This document shows, piece after piece, positions 33,540-44,472 of a DNA stretch of 64,000 nt. Numbering within the stretch: position 1 is the first letter of the stretch; every line of letters starts with the position of its first letter. The notes beneath the pieces are model-generated. The model searched no databases, was not told where the DNA came from, and worked only from the letters and a program-made list of their open reading frames with translations. The position numbers and the translations under genes were made by a program. This DNA is from Tetrastigma voinierianum (Eukaryota > Streptophyta > Magnoliopsida > Vitales > Vitaceae). The stretch is from contig JAEQBH010007407.1 in NCBI GenBank assembly GCA_016808115.1, forward strand, positions 124,001-188,000. The letters are read 5' to 3'.

Positions 33540-34270
33540 TATGGTAAGTGCATTAGTGTGTTATCACTAGTTGAGACATTCACAACAATACCAATCGAGA
33601 CAGAGACTGAATTGAGGGCCACGAACGAAGTGATAATCAATCGCAAGGTGTTTCATGCGAGAATGTAATACAGGATTAGCGGAGAGATGAGTGGCACTAA
33701 GGTTGTCCTAGAACGTGGTGGTCAGAACTCCATTCATAGGGCAAGAAGCTCTAATAACAATGATTTCCACTTATTTCGCTTCTTCAAGAGGTCGAATTGC
33801 ACGATATATTTCGCAATTTTAGTGGAAAACGAAAATACAAGAGCTTAGAGAATGAAGAAATCGATTTAGCACCAAGGGAAAATAAGAAAAGCCTTAGCAG
33901 GTATGGTCATTCGGGGATACCATCCTAGTCTCGCATCGAGAATCCATGCAATGCCACGAGGAGTGTTGGTAAGAAGCCTGATACCGCGGATCTCGTACAT
34001 TAAGATAACAAAGCGTGACGCTGATTTGGTTCACAATGGTGTTCGGATGGCGATGCATGAACTCCGGTGAGAGTTTATTCACACAAAAGAAACATCCATC
34101 AAGTCATCTGTGATATTGTCAAGGCTTCATAACCACCGCATGTGGTACGGTGACATTGACCAGAGTAGTACCATCATTATACGTGAGAAGTACCTACGAC
34201 GCGTTTGTAGAGATCTGGGTCTGAAGGCTCAGCATGTTGGCGCGTCGTTCAAGATCAACACTATACTTTG
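33540..34270 (-). pseudogene. K1 RNase H remnant
   Basis: Minus-strand fragments: KYSVDL-ERRANML (about 34225-34265), VNKLSPEFMHRHP (about 34060), SDADW-type region broken near 33930, then DNLSATHLSANPV and KHLAIDYHFVRG (about 33620-33720), and VSTSDN near 33560. These are the conserved copia RNase H blocks (usually SKYA-DLL-RA-M, FMH-P, DN--A--L--NPV-H-R-KHI--D-HFVR). It is broken by at least three frameshifts. Confidence 0.8.
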
Positions 34271-34990
34271 TTAAGATAGTAGAAGACCTGTTGGAGTGTC
34301 CAAAACTTCAACTTTGCAGAAGAAAGATAGCGCCCCAAGATCTTTTGTGGAGAATTTAGAGTCAAGTTTATGAATAATGGTGTCGACAAGTGAGGTGTCA
34401 CTACCTATAATAATAAAATCATCAACATAAACCAGGAAATAGAGGAGTGCATTACCGTGAGAGTAAAAAAAGAGGGACAAGTCCGCACAAGATGTGACAA
34501 AGGCGAGAGAGAGCAAGAAGGTGAGGGAGCCCCATACTAAGTCATGTAAGCTTGTCGAGACCTGGTAAACAGCTCTGTGTGAATCAGCATGATGCTATAA
34601 TCAAGCAGACATGCTCATACGCCATATATACATATCCCATGCTCATTGAGAAAGACATTATTGGCACTGGAGTCGAGAAGTCCTCATATTTATATTGAGA
34701 GTACAATGCTAAGCACGACAGACAGATGGGATTTACCACTCGGATTGAAAGTCTTGTGAAAGTCAACGCTCTACACAGGAAAGCTTCCTTAGCAATAAGG
34801 CGAGCTTTATACTGTGTAATAGGGCCATTAGGATTTTGTTTTATGCGAAACACCTATTTGTTACCCACTATATTCTACCCCGGTCTCAGGGGAACTAGAG
34901 CCCAAGTACCGTTCCAGATGAGAGCATTATATTCTTCTTGAATCGCCTAAACCCACTTGAAATTCCTTTCGGGAGATTTTGACGATAGTA
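34271..34990 (-). pseudogene. K1 reverse transcriptase remnant
   Basis: The minus strand from about 34985 encodes EEYNALIWNGTWALVPLRPG, then VFRIKQNPNGPITQYKARLI (34850-34790). After a break comes ADLSLFFYSHGNALLYFLV with YVDD (34418-34429) and IIIGSD, then DLGALSFF and PTGLLLS (34271-34330). These are copia RT blocks with the catalytic YVDD intact. The middle of the fingers and palm between 34590 and 34700 is poorly preserved. Confidence 0.85.
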
Positions 34991-35099
34991 ATGTGGTTAA
35001 AGGATAATTGGGGATTTACGGTGGGTGAGGACCTATTGGTCGGGTTTCAGGATAGCATTTAGAGCCAAGCCTGCATGAGAGATGATGGTTTAGTAGGGG

Positions 35100-36330
35100 A
35101 GAGGAAGGTGGTATGGGCCTGGAGGATAAATGTGAGATCGAGAGTACGACCCAAGCTGTGAGAAGGAGGTGGTCATTGAAACTGTTGGTAGGTCAGCTAG
35201 TCACAGGAGTGACCCGGGTAGGGTGATGGTGACGGCGGAGCAACAAGAGTCATGGTATAGAGAAAAATGACGAGAGGACAAGGAGGTGGTGCTGATGAGG
35301 GTAGCCCTGGGGAGGTCAGCTGTATGGGTGTGAGATGTGAAGCAGGCGAGAGGATCTGGTGAGGATGGGATGATCTCAAATAGCTCAAAGTAGGGTGGTG
35401 ATACTGGTGGGGCGAGCGGTTCAATGAGGATGGTAGGGAGGATGAGGTCGACATGCTAGATAGTCACCGAGGTGAATGATGAAGTGGGGAGGCATAGCTC
35501 AGGTTCAATATTATGTATGTAGGGAGATGCGAACAGGAAAACATTTTCCACAAACTTGACATGACAGGACACAAAGATTTTATTAAGGATAGGGTCAAAA
35601 TAGCAAAGACACTAAGGAGTGAGGGAAGTACCGAGAAAGGCAGACCGGGGATTCAGGGGATGAAGTTCGTGGGAAGAATAAGGACGCAACTAAGGAAAAC
35701 ATAAACAACTGAAGACACCAAGTTCGGGACGTCAAAGCTTTGTGGAACTACTTTCAAAAAGAGGAATTACTAAAGACCAACTTTAGTATCTACTATTAAG
35801 AGACAGCCAAAAAGGAATATGAAGTAGAAGGTGAGGTGATGGATGCCCGATGAGGAGAGTGAGACCCATTTTCGGCTAACATGCTCGATGCCATTTTCTG
35901 AATTCATTATGTTCAAGAGTGGGAAGGTAGTAAGATGGGGTTATACCGCGGGTCGCGAGAGAAAGGATCGGCATAAAAAATTCACCTCATTATCTACGAA
36001 AGCAGTTTTAATGGTGGTAAAATAATTTTCAACAAGTTGCTTGAAAGTGATAAAGGTGGAATGAACATCCGACAACGAATGTGCCAGATATACTTTTAAT
36101 GGTCAACAAAAATAACATCAGAGGAAACCATTAGAAGATGAAACAGAGGAGGCTCCAACATCATAGAAAATGACATCAAGAGAGAGAAGAGGTAATGCTT
36201 GATTGAGCAAAAGGCAACTCAAGTGCTTTTATTAATATTAGAGGTACAAGAAAAGTAAATGATAAATGATCCTTTGGAAGGAACATTTAGAACACTTAGA
36301 AATTTATGAAACAGATGTAAAGATGGATGA
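35100..36330 (-). pseudogene. K1 integrase and Ser/Pro-rich linker
   Basis: The minus strand has a zinc-region-like HPSL followed by SCTSNINKS near 36230-36320. It then has SSNGFLCYF and SDVHSTFITFKQLVENYF (36020-36130), and a DNEV stretch near 35985 at the place of the second catalytic Asp (SDNGGEF in families). Further on are decayed copies of the region around the catalytic Glu. 35197-35454 is a Ser/Pro/His-rich stretch (SSSLPSSLNRSPHQYHHP), the usual linker between copia integrase and RT. No intact frame exists. Confidence 0.7.
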
Positions 36331-36339
36331 CTGAGATGA

Positions 36340-36790
36340 CTATGCCATATGGAGATAGTGTGAGAAAACTAAACTAAGAAGACAGTAATCCATAGTGATA
36401 TTTAGTGTGACAGACTTCATTACCACGTACATCGTTTCACGCTGTTCGTGAACCAAAGTGACCCCCGAGTAACGATCATGCACCTGAAAGAAAGAGTAAA
36501 AAAAACAAGACATTAATAGGGTTATCGACACAAAGGGTAGAGACCAAAATAAGGTTCTTAGATATAGTAGGCACATGTAACACATTGGTAAATAATAAGG
36601 GGGTAGGTACAGAGGGAAGAGTGAAAGAGCCAATGTGTTAGTATAGATAAACCCGTATTCATCACCACACAATACCATAAGAGGCATGTATGTAACGACT
36701 CATGAAGGGCCAAGATAGGCAAGAGGACTCGCAACACATGGTGAGGCGCCAATCAACAACCCAATCAAGAATTACCAAAATTAGGTAATT
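36340..36790 (-). pseudogene. K1 protease and pre-integrase segment
   Basis: In the minus-strand frames 36558-36752 and 36340-36687 are APHHVLR (usual DSGATHHV), then HLFHSSLCTYPL and a VPTISKNL-like stretch. They continue to FFYSFFQVHDRYSGVTLVH, the copia pre-integrase block. The catalytic DSG is not preserved. Confidence 0.65.
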
Positions 36791-36799
36791 GACCGCAGG

Positions 36800-37796
36800 G
36801 CAGGGCAGCATGGTGAGCGGCGCCTAGGTAGTAGTTTAAAAGCAGCGAGAAGAGTAAGCAAGTGCCAGTGGATAGAGAGAACTGCACTACCGCGTAGTGC
36901 CTGTTATACCATGAATTTGACAACACCGAGGTGGAAAGGCATTTGATTACTGGTACTGGTGGCGGAGTCGATCGCAGACAACGACTCCAGGAGTCGGGTC
37001 AAGATCGTCGATGTGGCAAGGTGTAGAGTCCAGGATTGTTGAGATTCGTGGGTCACGCCACGCCGTTGTTCGACCGACGATGTGATTTAAGGGACAAATA
37101 AAGTAACTGGCGCGGTAGAGGCCATGGAGGGGACGGTGCAAAAGGAACCAAATCTTCTATTTGGGCTCAAATTAAGTGGTGTGTCAAACAATTCCTCCAA
37201 AGTAACTGAGACCAGCTTGTAGTACGGGATATGTGTGAGTAGGCTCTGCCAAGTCTATTCAAACACGATGGAGAGCCTATTAAAGTCAATAGAGATATAA
37301 GGGCAAGAGAGTCACTACAGTCGATATCTCAGATATACGGTAATGTTCGACACTTTGCTAGAATCGTAGACTTAGTGACGGGTCGCGATCCGTCCGTGCG
37401 AAGGAGAGGCATACATCTTTTCGAGAGTAGTATGTTTCAACAAGATGTGGGTGGGTGTAGAGATGAATCACTAGGTAGAGAGATGTGGTATCAAGAGAAG
37501 TAATCGTCCTCAGCGCCGCAGAATACAGTTCGATCGGGGGAAGGGGATGTGGCATCGGCCAAAGTTATCATTTCTGAAGGACATGACTTTGAGTCGTCGA
37601 CGAAGCCAAGTAAATCATACCCATATAGGGGAGACGTGAATTGGAGCCTCCATGCAGAATAATTCGTGGCTATGAGTTTTAGCGGTGCCTGCACATTGAC
37701 ATTGAGAACAATTAGATTATGAGACGGATTGGTACTTATTCAAGACTGGTGAACATGAGGAGGGCACTCATTAGAAGGCCCGCTAAATAGTGCCAT
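36800..37796 (-). pseudogene. K1 gag remnant
   Basis: The minus strand starts with ATG at 37796 (MALFSGPSN). It then has QAPLKLIATNYSAWRLQFTS, YGYDLLGFVDDS and a PSPDRTVF block (37491-37694), matching the copia gag pattern (KL---NY--W--Q----L-GYDL-G-VDG). 37358-37555 continues with ITSLDTTSLYLV and further gag-like residues. A single frameshift separates these two frames. The zinc knuckle near 36880 is not clear. Confidence 0.7.
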
Positions 37797-37929
37797 TTTG
37801 AGCCCTATGTATTACATGGTGCCTTGAGCACTTTTGTGTACTAACAACCTAGCTGCCAACCCTAATTGGTATATTGGTGTCTCGACTTTACTTACTTATC
37901 GATTTTAGGCTATTTTTAGTTATACAAGC

Positions 37930-40190
37930 TAAATACGCCAACGCCATCGAGCGCCAACTAAACACGAAGAACTTAAGCCAAATCTCGAGATGCGTGTCAT
38001 AAGTCGGAAGGAAATTGAGCCACAAATCATATGGAAATTGACCACTGGCGGCAGAATTTTGCAAGGTTGCGACCACAACTGACTTTATGTGCTGTGTACT
38101 TCAAGAACCTCGCTCGCCGAAAGGAAAGTTGGATTTAAAAGATAAGATTGATATAATAAAAATTTTCTCAACCGAGAAAAAATCTTGGCATACACCATGA
38201 TTTGAAGCCATCGGTGCCACACCCCACACAATGAAGGCTGCAGCGCGCTTTTCGCTACGCCGGGTTTTATAGTGATTTATCCGGGATTTCTCTAAAATAT
38301 CAAATCCTTTATCTACTCTTCTCATGCAAGAAATACCCTTTGATTTTGATGACGCTTGTGTGAATGCCTTTGAGTCATTGGAAAATGATCTCTAACTCCT
38401 TATGGGCCTTTACACTATACTGGGACCTCCCATTTGAGCTTTTACTGCACAATGCTATACAACCGGGCATGCTATAGGTCAGAGAAAGAATAAAGTTTTC
38501 AGTCCCATATACTATGCCAAAAGAATGTTAAACAGACGAAACTATTCCAATTTATAGAAAAGGAGTTATCTGCCAGCCATTTTGCATTTAGTAATTAGAA
38601 GCTTATCTTATAGGGAACAAAAAGTCAAGGTAGTTTTCTACAAATCACTTTTCAATTAAATGCCCAAACACCAAAAGGGATACTTCAACTTAGGCTTATT
38701 AGGATGGGTGCTCTATTGGCAAGAATTTGATGTGGAAATTATGATAAGAAAGGTTTTGAAAAACCTCGGGTTGATCATCTCTCCCGATTGAAATCCTGCA
38801 TTACGCGTAAAAGCAATCAAAGTTTCAATTGATTTCATAGCTTCCCAATCAACGATACCCCCGACTCAAGCCTCGGGGCTTTCCTACGGTTCGCTCTAGA
38901 TACTGCTAACTATCTTGATGTAAGTATTATCCCCATGACCTCACTTTTAGTAGAAAAGAGATTCTTTGCCAAAGTGAAGCTTAGGATGATCCTAATCATT
39001 TTAGGTACAAATAAAGACCTGAGATGGCCAGAAGGTAAGATGGAAGAAATTTTAAACATTTCATTCTCGTTGAGCGTGGGGCCATCTAATGGTCAATGCA
39101 TGACGTTAAGGTACTTTACCCCGTTTCTATTGGTCTTCTATTTATGATCTGACAGAGGCCAGCATCCGCAGATCAAATGCCACACATGCATTGAAGAGAA
39201 ACGAGATGCCTCTCTCGAATACTATTTTCGAAGTGTATTTTTGATGTATGAGGATTGATCACGGGCCTTCCCCCTCTCATGTGGGTGCTGCTATTATATT
39301 GTTGGCTATAGATTATGAAATAAATGGTGGTCATTCCAACCATTACCTATAATGCAAAGGTAGTGTTGAACTTCATCCATAAGAATATATTTTCAAGGTT
39401 TGGAACCCCTAGGGTTGTGATCAGTGATGAAGGCTCTCACTTTTGAAATAAGCTCTTTGCCGCTCTTTTATCCAAGTATGGAGTGATGCACCATGTACTA
39501 CTGGCTCATCATCCTCAAATTAATGGGTAGGCAGAAGTGTCAGACCAAGAAATAAAGAAGATCTTGGAAAAGACTGTGAGCGCAACAAGAAAAGATTGGG
39601 CCAAGAGGATTGATGATATTTTATGGGCATATCGAATAACATTCAAAACTCTCATGGGAATGTCTCCCTATAAGATCGTCTATGGTAAGGCATGTCATCT
39701 TCTAGTTGAACTAGGAGCATGCCTATCGGGCAACTAAGATGCTAAATATGACTGAAAAATGTTGGCTCGGCCACGCCACCGCAGAATAGTTGATGAAATT
39801 CGGCAGAATGCCTATGAAAGCTCGAGAATCTACAAAGATAAGACCAAGGCATGGCATGACAAGCATATAGAGCGGAAAGAGTTCCACCCCGGATAGTAAG
39901 TCCTCCTCTTTAACTCTAGGCTGAAGCTATTTCCAGGGAAGCTTAAATCTAGATGGTCACGACTCTTGTGATCACGCCGAGTTTCATATGGTATGTAGAA
40001 TTGTCGCATCCAAAAAAGGAAATTTAAAGGTTAATGACAAAGATTGAAAATCTACTTTGGAGATTAATCCAGCAGGAAAATTCATACACAAATCAAGTTG
40101 TCGTAAGAATTGCGAAGTGGTGAGAACTAACATTGAGACATAAGATCGTCGAGTTGGGAGACATTAAACTTAGCGCTGATAGAGGCAACC
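37930..40190 (+). pseudogene. T2 Tat/Athila pol remnant
   Basis: Plus-strand blocks: a linker-like ELKP (about 37970), then a jump to the end of RT (AGFYSDL, PFDFDDACVNAFESLEN, 38245-38390). RNase H follows (GQRKNKVFSPIYYAKRMLN, VLYWQEFDVEI, 38470-38760). Integrase has FGTPRVVISDEGSHF (catalytic Asp, about 39400-39444) and AEVSDQEIKKILEKT (catalytic Glu, about 39531-39575), then WAYRITFKT and MSPYKIVYGKACHLLVEL. The C-terminal part has AYESSRIYKDKTKAWHDKHI and LLFNSRLKLFPGKLKSRW (39910-39958). Pol ends near RGNPS (40180). Most of the RT palm is deleted between 38110 and 38200, and stops interrupt the rest. Confidence 0.85.
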
Positions 40191-42150
40191 CAAGCTTTGT
40201 GAGAATCCTGTTCCATTTTTTTTCTTTATCTTATTAATTTGGTGTATTATTGGTCTTTTTTTATTCCGAGATTTTGAAGTTTCTTTTATGGGTTTTTCTT
40301 TAAGTGTTTCAGTCCAATCGATGATTGAGTGCAGAAATTTCACCCTTAGAAAGGGATGTAGGCTCAAGGTCAATGCAATGAGAAGGGTGGGGACACAGTT
40401 TAATCATGCCTCTAAAAATGCGGTGTATCTTTTTTAGGGAAGCTTTTGAACACTTATAAACATCTTTTAGAAAATATTTCCTCAACGATGCAACGCTTGA
40501 TGCCGAGTCGGTCGTCCGCTACGCCATGACGTTGGATCTGAAGGTCAGCGACGCCCCCATGTTATTCTTCTTCTCTCTCGCCATGTCGCATTGATCTCAA
40601 CGCCGCGGATATTAGCTTCGGTTAGCTGTGGTGTGCCTTGCGTCAGCGCATTACAGACGCGATTCAAGCTTATTTAAGCCATAATGTCATTTACATTGGA
40701 TTCAACACATGGCGTTGGCTTGAGTTTTGAAGTTGAACTTCAACGCCGCACGCCAATTTGCCGCGATGTTGGCTTTGATTTTTAGTTGAACTCCCTGTAA
40801 CATCGCGATGTTGGTTCAAACAGGAACGCGTTTCGCTGGTTGCTTCTTATAAGGGCTATATTTTCACATTCATTTAGCCTACTTTATCTCAAGCTATCTT
40901 CCAGGTTCCATAGCTGACTCTCCAAAAGCAAGAAAAGTGATTTTCTAAGTGTCTTAACCTTTCCTATCACACTTTTATCACCATATAGTGATTGGTTTGA
41001 TTGTAAAGGTACTTACACCTTCTTTTATACTAATTTCCATTAACACACGTCCATTTTAAGTTTAGGGGTGGGTGATTGGTTTGGTGTTATTTGAATTGGC
41101 TCTTGATTGCTCAATTATTGCTCCTTGGGTTATTCTGTCATTCTTTGCTTAGTTTTGCTTTAGTTATTGTTTTTCTTGCTTGATTGTGTCTTTTGTGTGC
41201 TTTTAGATGTGTTTAGTGGGTCTTGAGTGAGTTTGATGCCTTGTTTCCTGGTAGAAAGCCAGAACTAACATAAACATCAGAAAAAGCAAAGGTATGTGTA
41301 AGGGATTCATCCTAGGCTTCTTTAATGCATCTAGAATTTGTGCTTGTTTGGTATGAAGGGTGAGTTAGCTGACACTCTCATCAAGAAACTATTTCTCAAA
41401 GAATCTATCACACACACACACTTTTGATCTCCCTTGTATACCTTGGTCTTGTGACCTCGGGCTTTGATTTCAACTGAACTCGGGATTTAACTAATTCAAG
41501 TGACGTGGACGCCTTAATCAAAAGAGGATTGCCATTGAGCCCCAACTAAAAAAAGAAAAATACAAAAACATAAGAAAAAGTGAAAAAGAAAGAAATAATA
41601 ATAATAATAATAATAATAATAGTAATAATAATAAGTGGGATCATCCCATCAAAATCCTAGGAACAGTCTGAGGGGCCTTTCAAAGCCTAATGCCCTCGAG
41701 CCAAATGGACGGAGTTAATATTACCACTTCCCCGCTTATGTAGGGATAGAAGATGGAACCTTCCCACAACCCAGGGCCTCATTCTGGGTGAGTGTCAGTG
41801 AAAAACCGATGGAAATTAAATGCCCGGTGCCCTAATCACCAAAAGAAGTCGCTTGACCGATCCTGGCACAGTGGACACTTCATCTAAAACTTCGCACCGG
41901 TTTTCTTTCATTTTTAGGCATTTTGTAATTTTGTATTTTAGTAAGAATAAAGGGTGTACCTTATCATTTTAGTTAGCTTCTTGAGTGACCATGTTGTTGA
42001 TTGACTTGAAGCACTAAAGACTACTGATCAATCCCCATGGCTGAGCCAAAAACCATGCTCTAAGTTGTTGTTCTTCATTTCAACATTAAATTTCAACTTG
42101 GTCTCTTACTAAGTGCAATGTGCCAACAAGTATTAAATGATTTTAAGTCT
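40191..42150 (+). other. T2 3' non-coding region with CGCG-motif array
   Basis: It follows pol without a further ORF. 40480-40830 has repeated GCCGCGATGTTGG-like units (40744, 40760, 40803 and decayed ones near 40488, 40530 and 40598). A TATA-like CTTATAAGGG follows at about 40846. Then comes an AGTTTAGGGGTGGGTG purine-rich tract (41058-41073), an AAT microsatellite (41594-41633), and a long conserved-looking tail. This resembles the long region after pol in Athila-type elements. The right limit against the T3 LTR is uncertain. Confidence 0.6.
41594..41633. repeat. AAT microsatellite
   Basis: About twelve units of AAT with one AGT interruption. Confidence 0.95.
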
Positions 42151-43980
42151 GCATCGCCCACAGATCTAATAGAAATTTCAAGATTAAGTACTCAAACTAC
42201 TAAGATATCATTTGAATTCGATTTCATTTTGTAAATCAATGAAGTAGTAACTATATTGAATGCTAAAATATGATTAATCATGTTAGTAATTAGTAGTTTC
42301 TCTTATTGAGTAAACACGGAAAATAATTGACAATGTGATCATTAGTTTAGATTTTAGAAATTAAAAAACAAATCACTATGGGTTGAATCCTGAATTGTCC
42401 ATGGTGGTGTTATGTAGTTTTCCTGAAGTTTCAATCACACACATACATTTCATAGCTTAGGAATACTCATGCTCCCAAACCAGGACAACATGTTTCTAGA
42501 AAGCTACTTTTAGGATATGATTCCCTTTAAGACTTGGATGACTTCCTAAACTAGTACAATCAACTACCTCAGAACTCGGATTCCTACTTCTTCCTTACAG
42601 ACTGGAAATACAAGCCCTCCAAAATAATTAGTCAATCACTCATCGACATTAATCCAATACACCTCATTTATTGACAAATGACATATACTTATTAAAAATA
42701 AGACAAGCTCTTAAAGTATTAGTTTCATGTGCCAAGGGATCAATATTCCTAGTCTCAGGAACACACCTCAGCTATCACTAGAGGGTATCCTGGATATCAG
42801 GTGCTGGAATAGATCCTGTGGTTTGGTTCATTAAATTAATATATCAAGCTCAAGAAAACTAACATTCGGGGCCAAATAAACCAATCTAAATCCTCTAACT
42901 CAACACCTCACACTTTGGCCTTCCCTCTGCAAATGTAATACCACATCATCGAATCCTTTCCAAAAAGGGATTTAGGCTCACCTTCATTGGATTACACATA
43001 ACAAAATGACAAGTTTATCAAACAAGTCCATTGGTGCTTATAATCAAGAAAAATGAGGAAGAAGAATTCAATTAATGTTTCACATCACTAGTAAATTAAA
43101 AATAGTGAATATAACTTTATTTTCAATTGTCAATCCACAAAAGCTCACCAGATAACTCATTCTTAAAAGAAATGAAAAATTACTCAAAAGAAAAAAATAA
43201 AAATATAAAGAAACTATTATAAAAACTTTTCTAACTTGCGATTTACTTTATTCCTTTTTGCTCTTTCTATTTTTGTATCCATATCTTCCTACTTTCATTT
43301 TTCTATATAATATCTTCTAATATATCCCAATCATTGCTGTGTAATCTGCAAGTGTGTTTTGTGGATTTCAATGCAGGCCTATCAATGATTTGTCACTTAT
43401 TAAAGCTAAAACGTCGGACATTATCGGGCCTTCCTCATTGTGTATTCAATATTGCTGAGGTTGTCGATACACGTTTCGGTACCTTCGGGGTAAATGAGTT
43501 GACAACTTTCAAGCTGAGATGTTTTAGAGAGACTCTTGCACCATTCTACAAGATTTGAAATGTCACGACAACTCTTTTTGTTGTGCACTGTTCACCTATG
43601 GAGAAGTTGTCTCGATAGAAGTAAATTTGTTGCAACAAAATGAGTCATTGGTTGATCTTCAAAGATGTCTTGACTTTTGTCTTAAGATCTATAATTTTTA
43701 GGTAAATGTCTCAAATAAAATTTAATATTCAGACAAAAATTGAAGATTTATACTTATGTTGTTCTTCTGCACTTTGCTAATTGAAAGCGAACCAAACAAG
43801 TTGAGATGTCGTGAATATATCTCCTTTTCAACAGCTAGTCTTTTCAGCATCTTATTACTCTTTGCTTCTTTGATAACACTTTTAAACGGTAATTATATTG
43901 AAAATTCAGCAATTTTTAATGAAATAAGCATTAAGTGTCTGTAAATATGACTTAAAATTATATGAGTTTTAGACTCATCA
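42150..43980 (-). repeat. T3 3' LTR, Tat type
   Basis: The minus-strand start TGATGAGTCTAAAACTCATA at 43980 is preceded (plus 43981-43997) by a purine-rich CTTTAAGTTTAGGGAAGT. That is a polypurine tract directly before an LTR start. Palindrome relics are at 43561 (TGTCACGACA), near 43633 (GTTGCAACA) and near 43806. The remainder has the AT-rich character of the T1 and C2 U5. The low-coordinate end is a guess. Confidence 0.6.
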
Positions 43981-44472
43981 AACTTCCCTAAACTTAAAGT
44001 TTTGCTTGTCCCCAAGAAAAGAAAAGAATTATTGCTTGTCCTCAAGCAATTCAGCTTGACTTTAATGCAATTTTTTTTTTGTTCAATCATCATTTTCAAA
44101 TAAATTAGCACTCAATTTCATGAAATGTTTGTTAGATATAAATCAGAATAAACCTCAACGGTAATAAAGAAGATTTTTCAATTAAGTTCACTTAACAATA
44201 AAGATAATCCACATAGTAAATCTCGGGCTTCTGACCCTGATTCAGGGGTGTGTGTCGGTCTTCTTTAACATATCGTTGGCTAATCTTTTCAGATACCATG
44301 CAGAATAACGATCTCCCAAATTTTAGTAAGGTTCCATAAGCTTGTTGGTCTTATCATTCTCGACTAATAGGCATCATACACTTTAGGATCACAGTTTGTA
44401 ATGTACGGTTTGGGTATTAGTGTGGATAATCTGGACATTTAAGGCTCAAGTTTACCCCAAAAGTACACTTAA
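43981..44472 (-). other. T3 internal 3' end, right before the LTR
   Basis: No coding sequence. The minus strand has CTTGGGGACAAGCAAAA then TTTAAGTTTAGGGAAG, the usual end of a Tat-type internal region. It is cut at 44473 by G2, with the probable continuation at 60111. Confidence 0.6.

Larger units (their letters stand above)
33291..37925 (-). mobile_element. K1: Ty1/copia retrotransposon remnant
   Basis: Minus-strand domain order gag (37796 downward), protease, integrase, linker, RT, RNase H is that of Ty1/copia. Each domain has recognisable motifs but all frames are broken. A 3' LTR-like end is present (ending TCTGTCAACA, plus-strand TGTTGACAGA at 33291-33300); no matching 5' LTR is seen before gag. 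The left side of T2 lies directly against its 5' end, so K1 is either inserted in T2 or joined to it by a deletion. Confidence 0.8.

Noticed and set aside
35197..35454. Ser/Pro-rich ORF as a possible cell-wall protein
   Set aside because: It lies between K1 integrase and RT in the same orientation, where copia elements have a Ser/Pro-rich linker; no signal peptide is visible.
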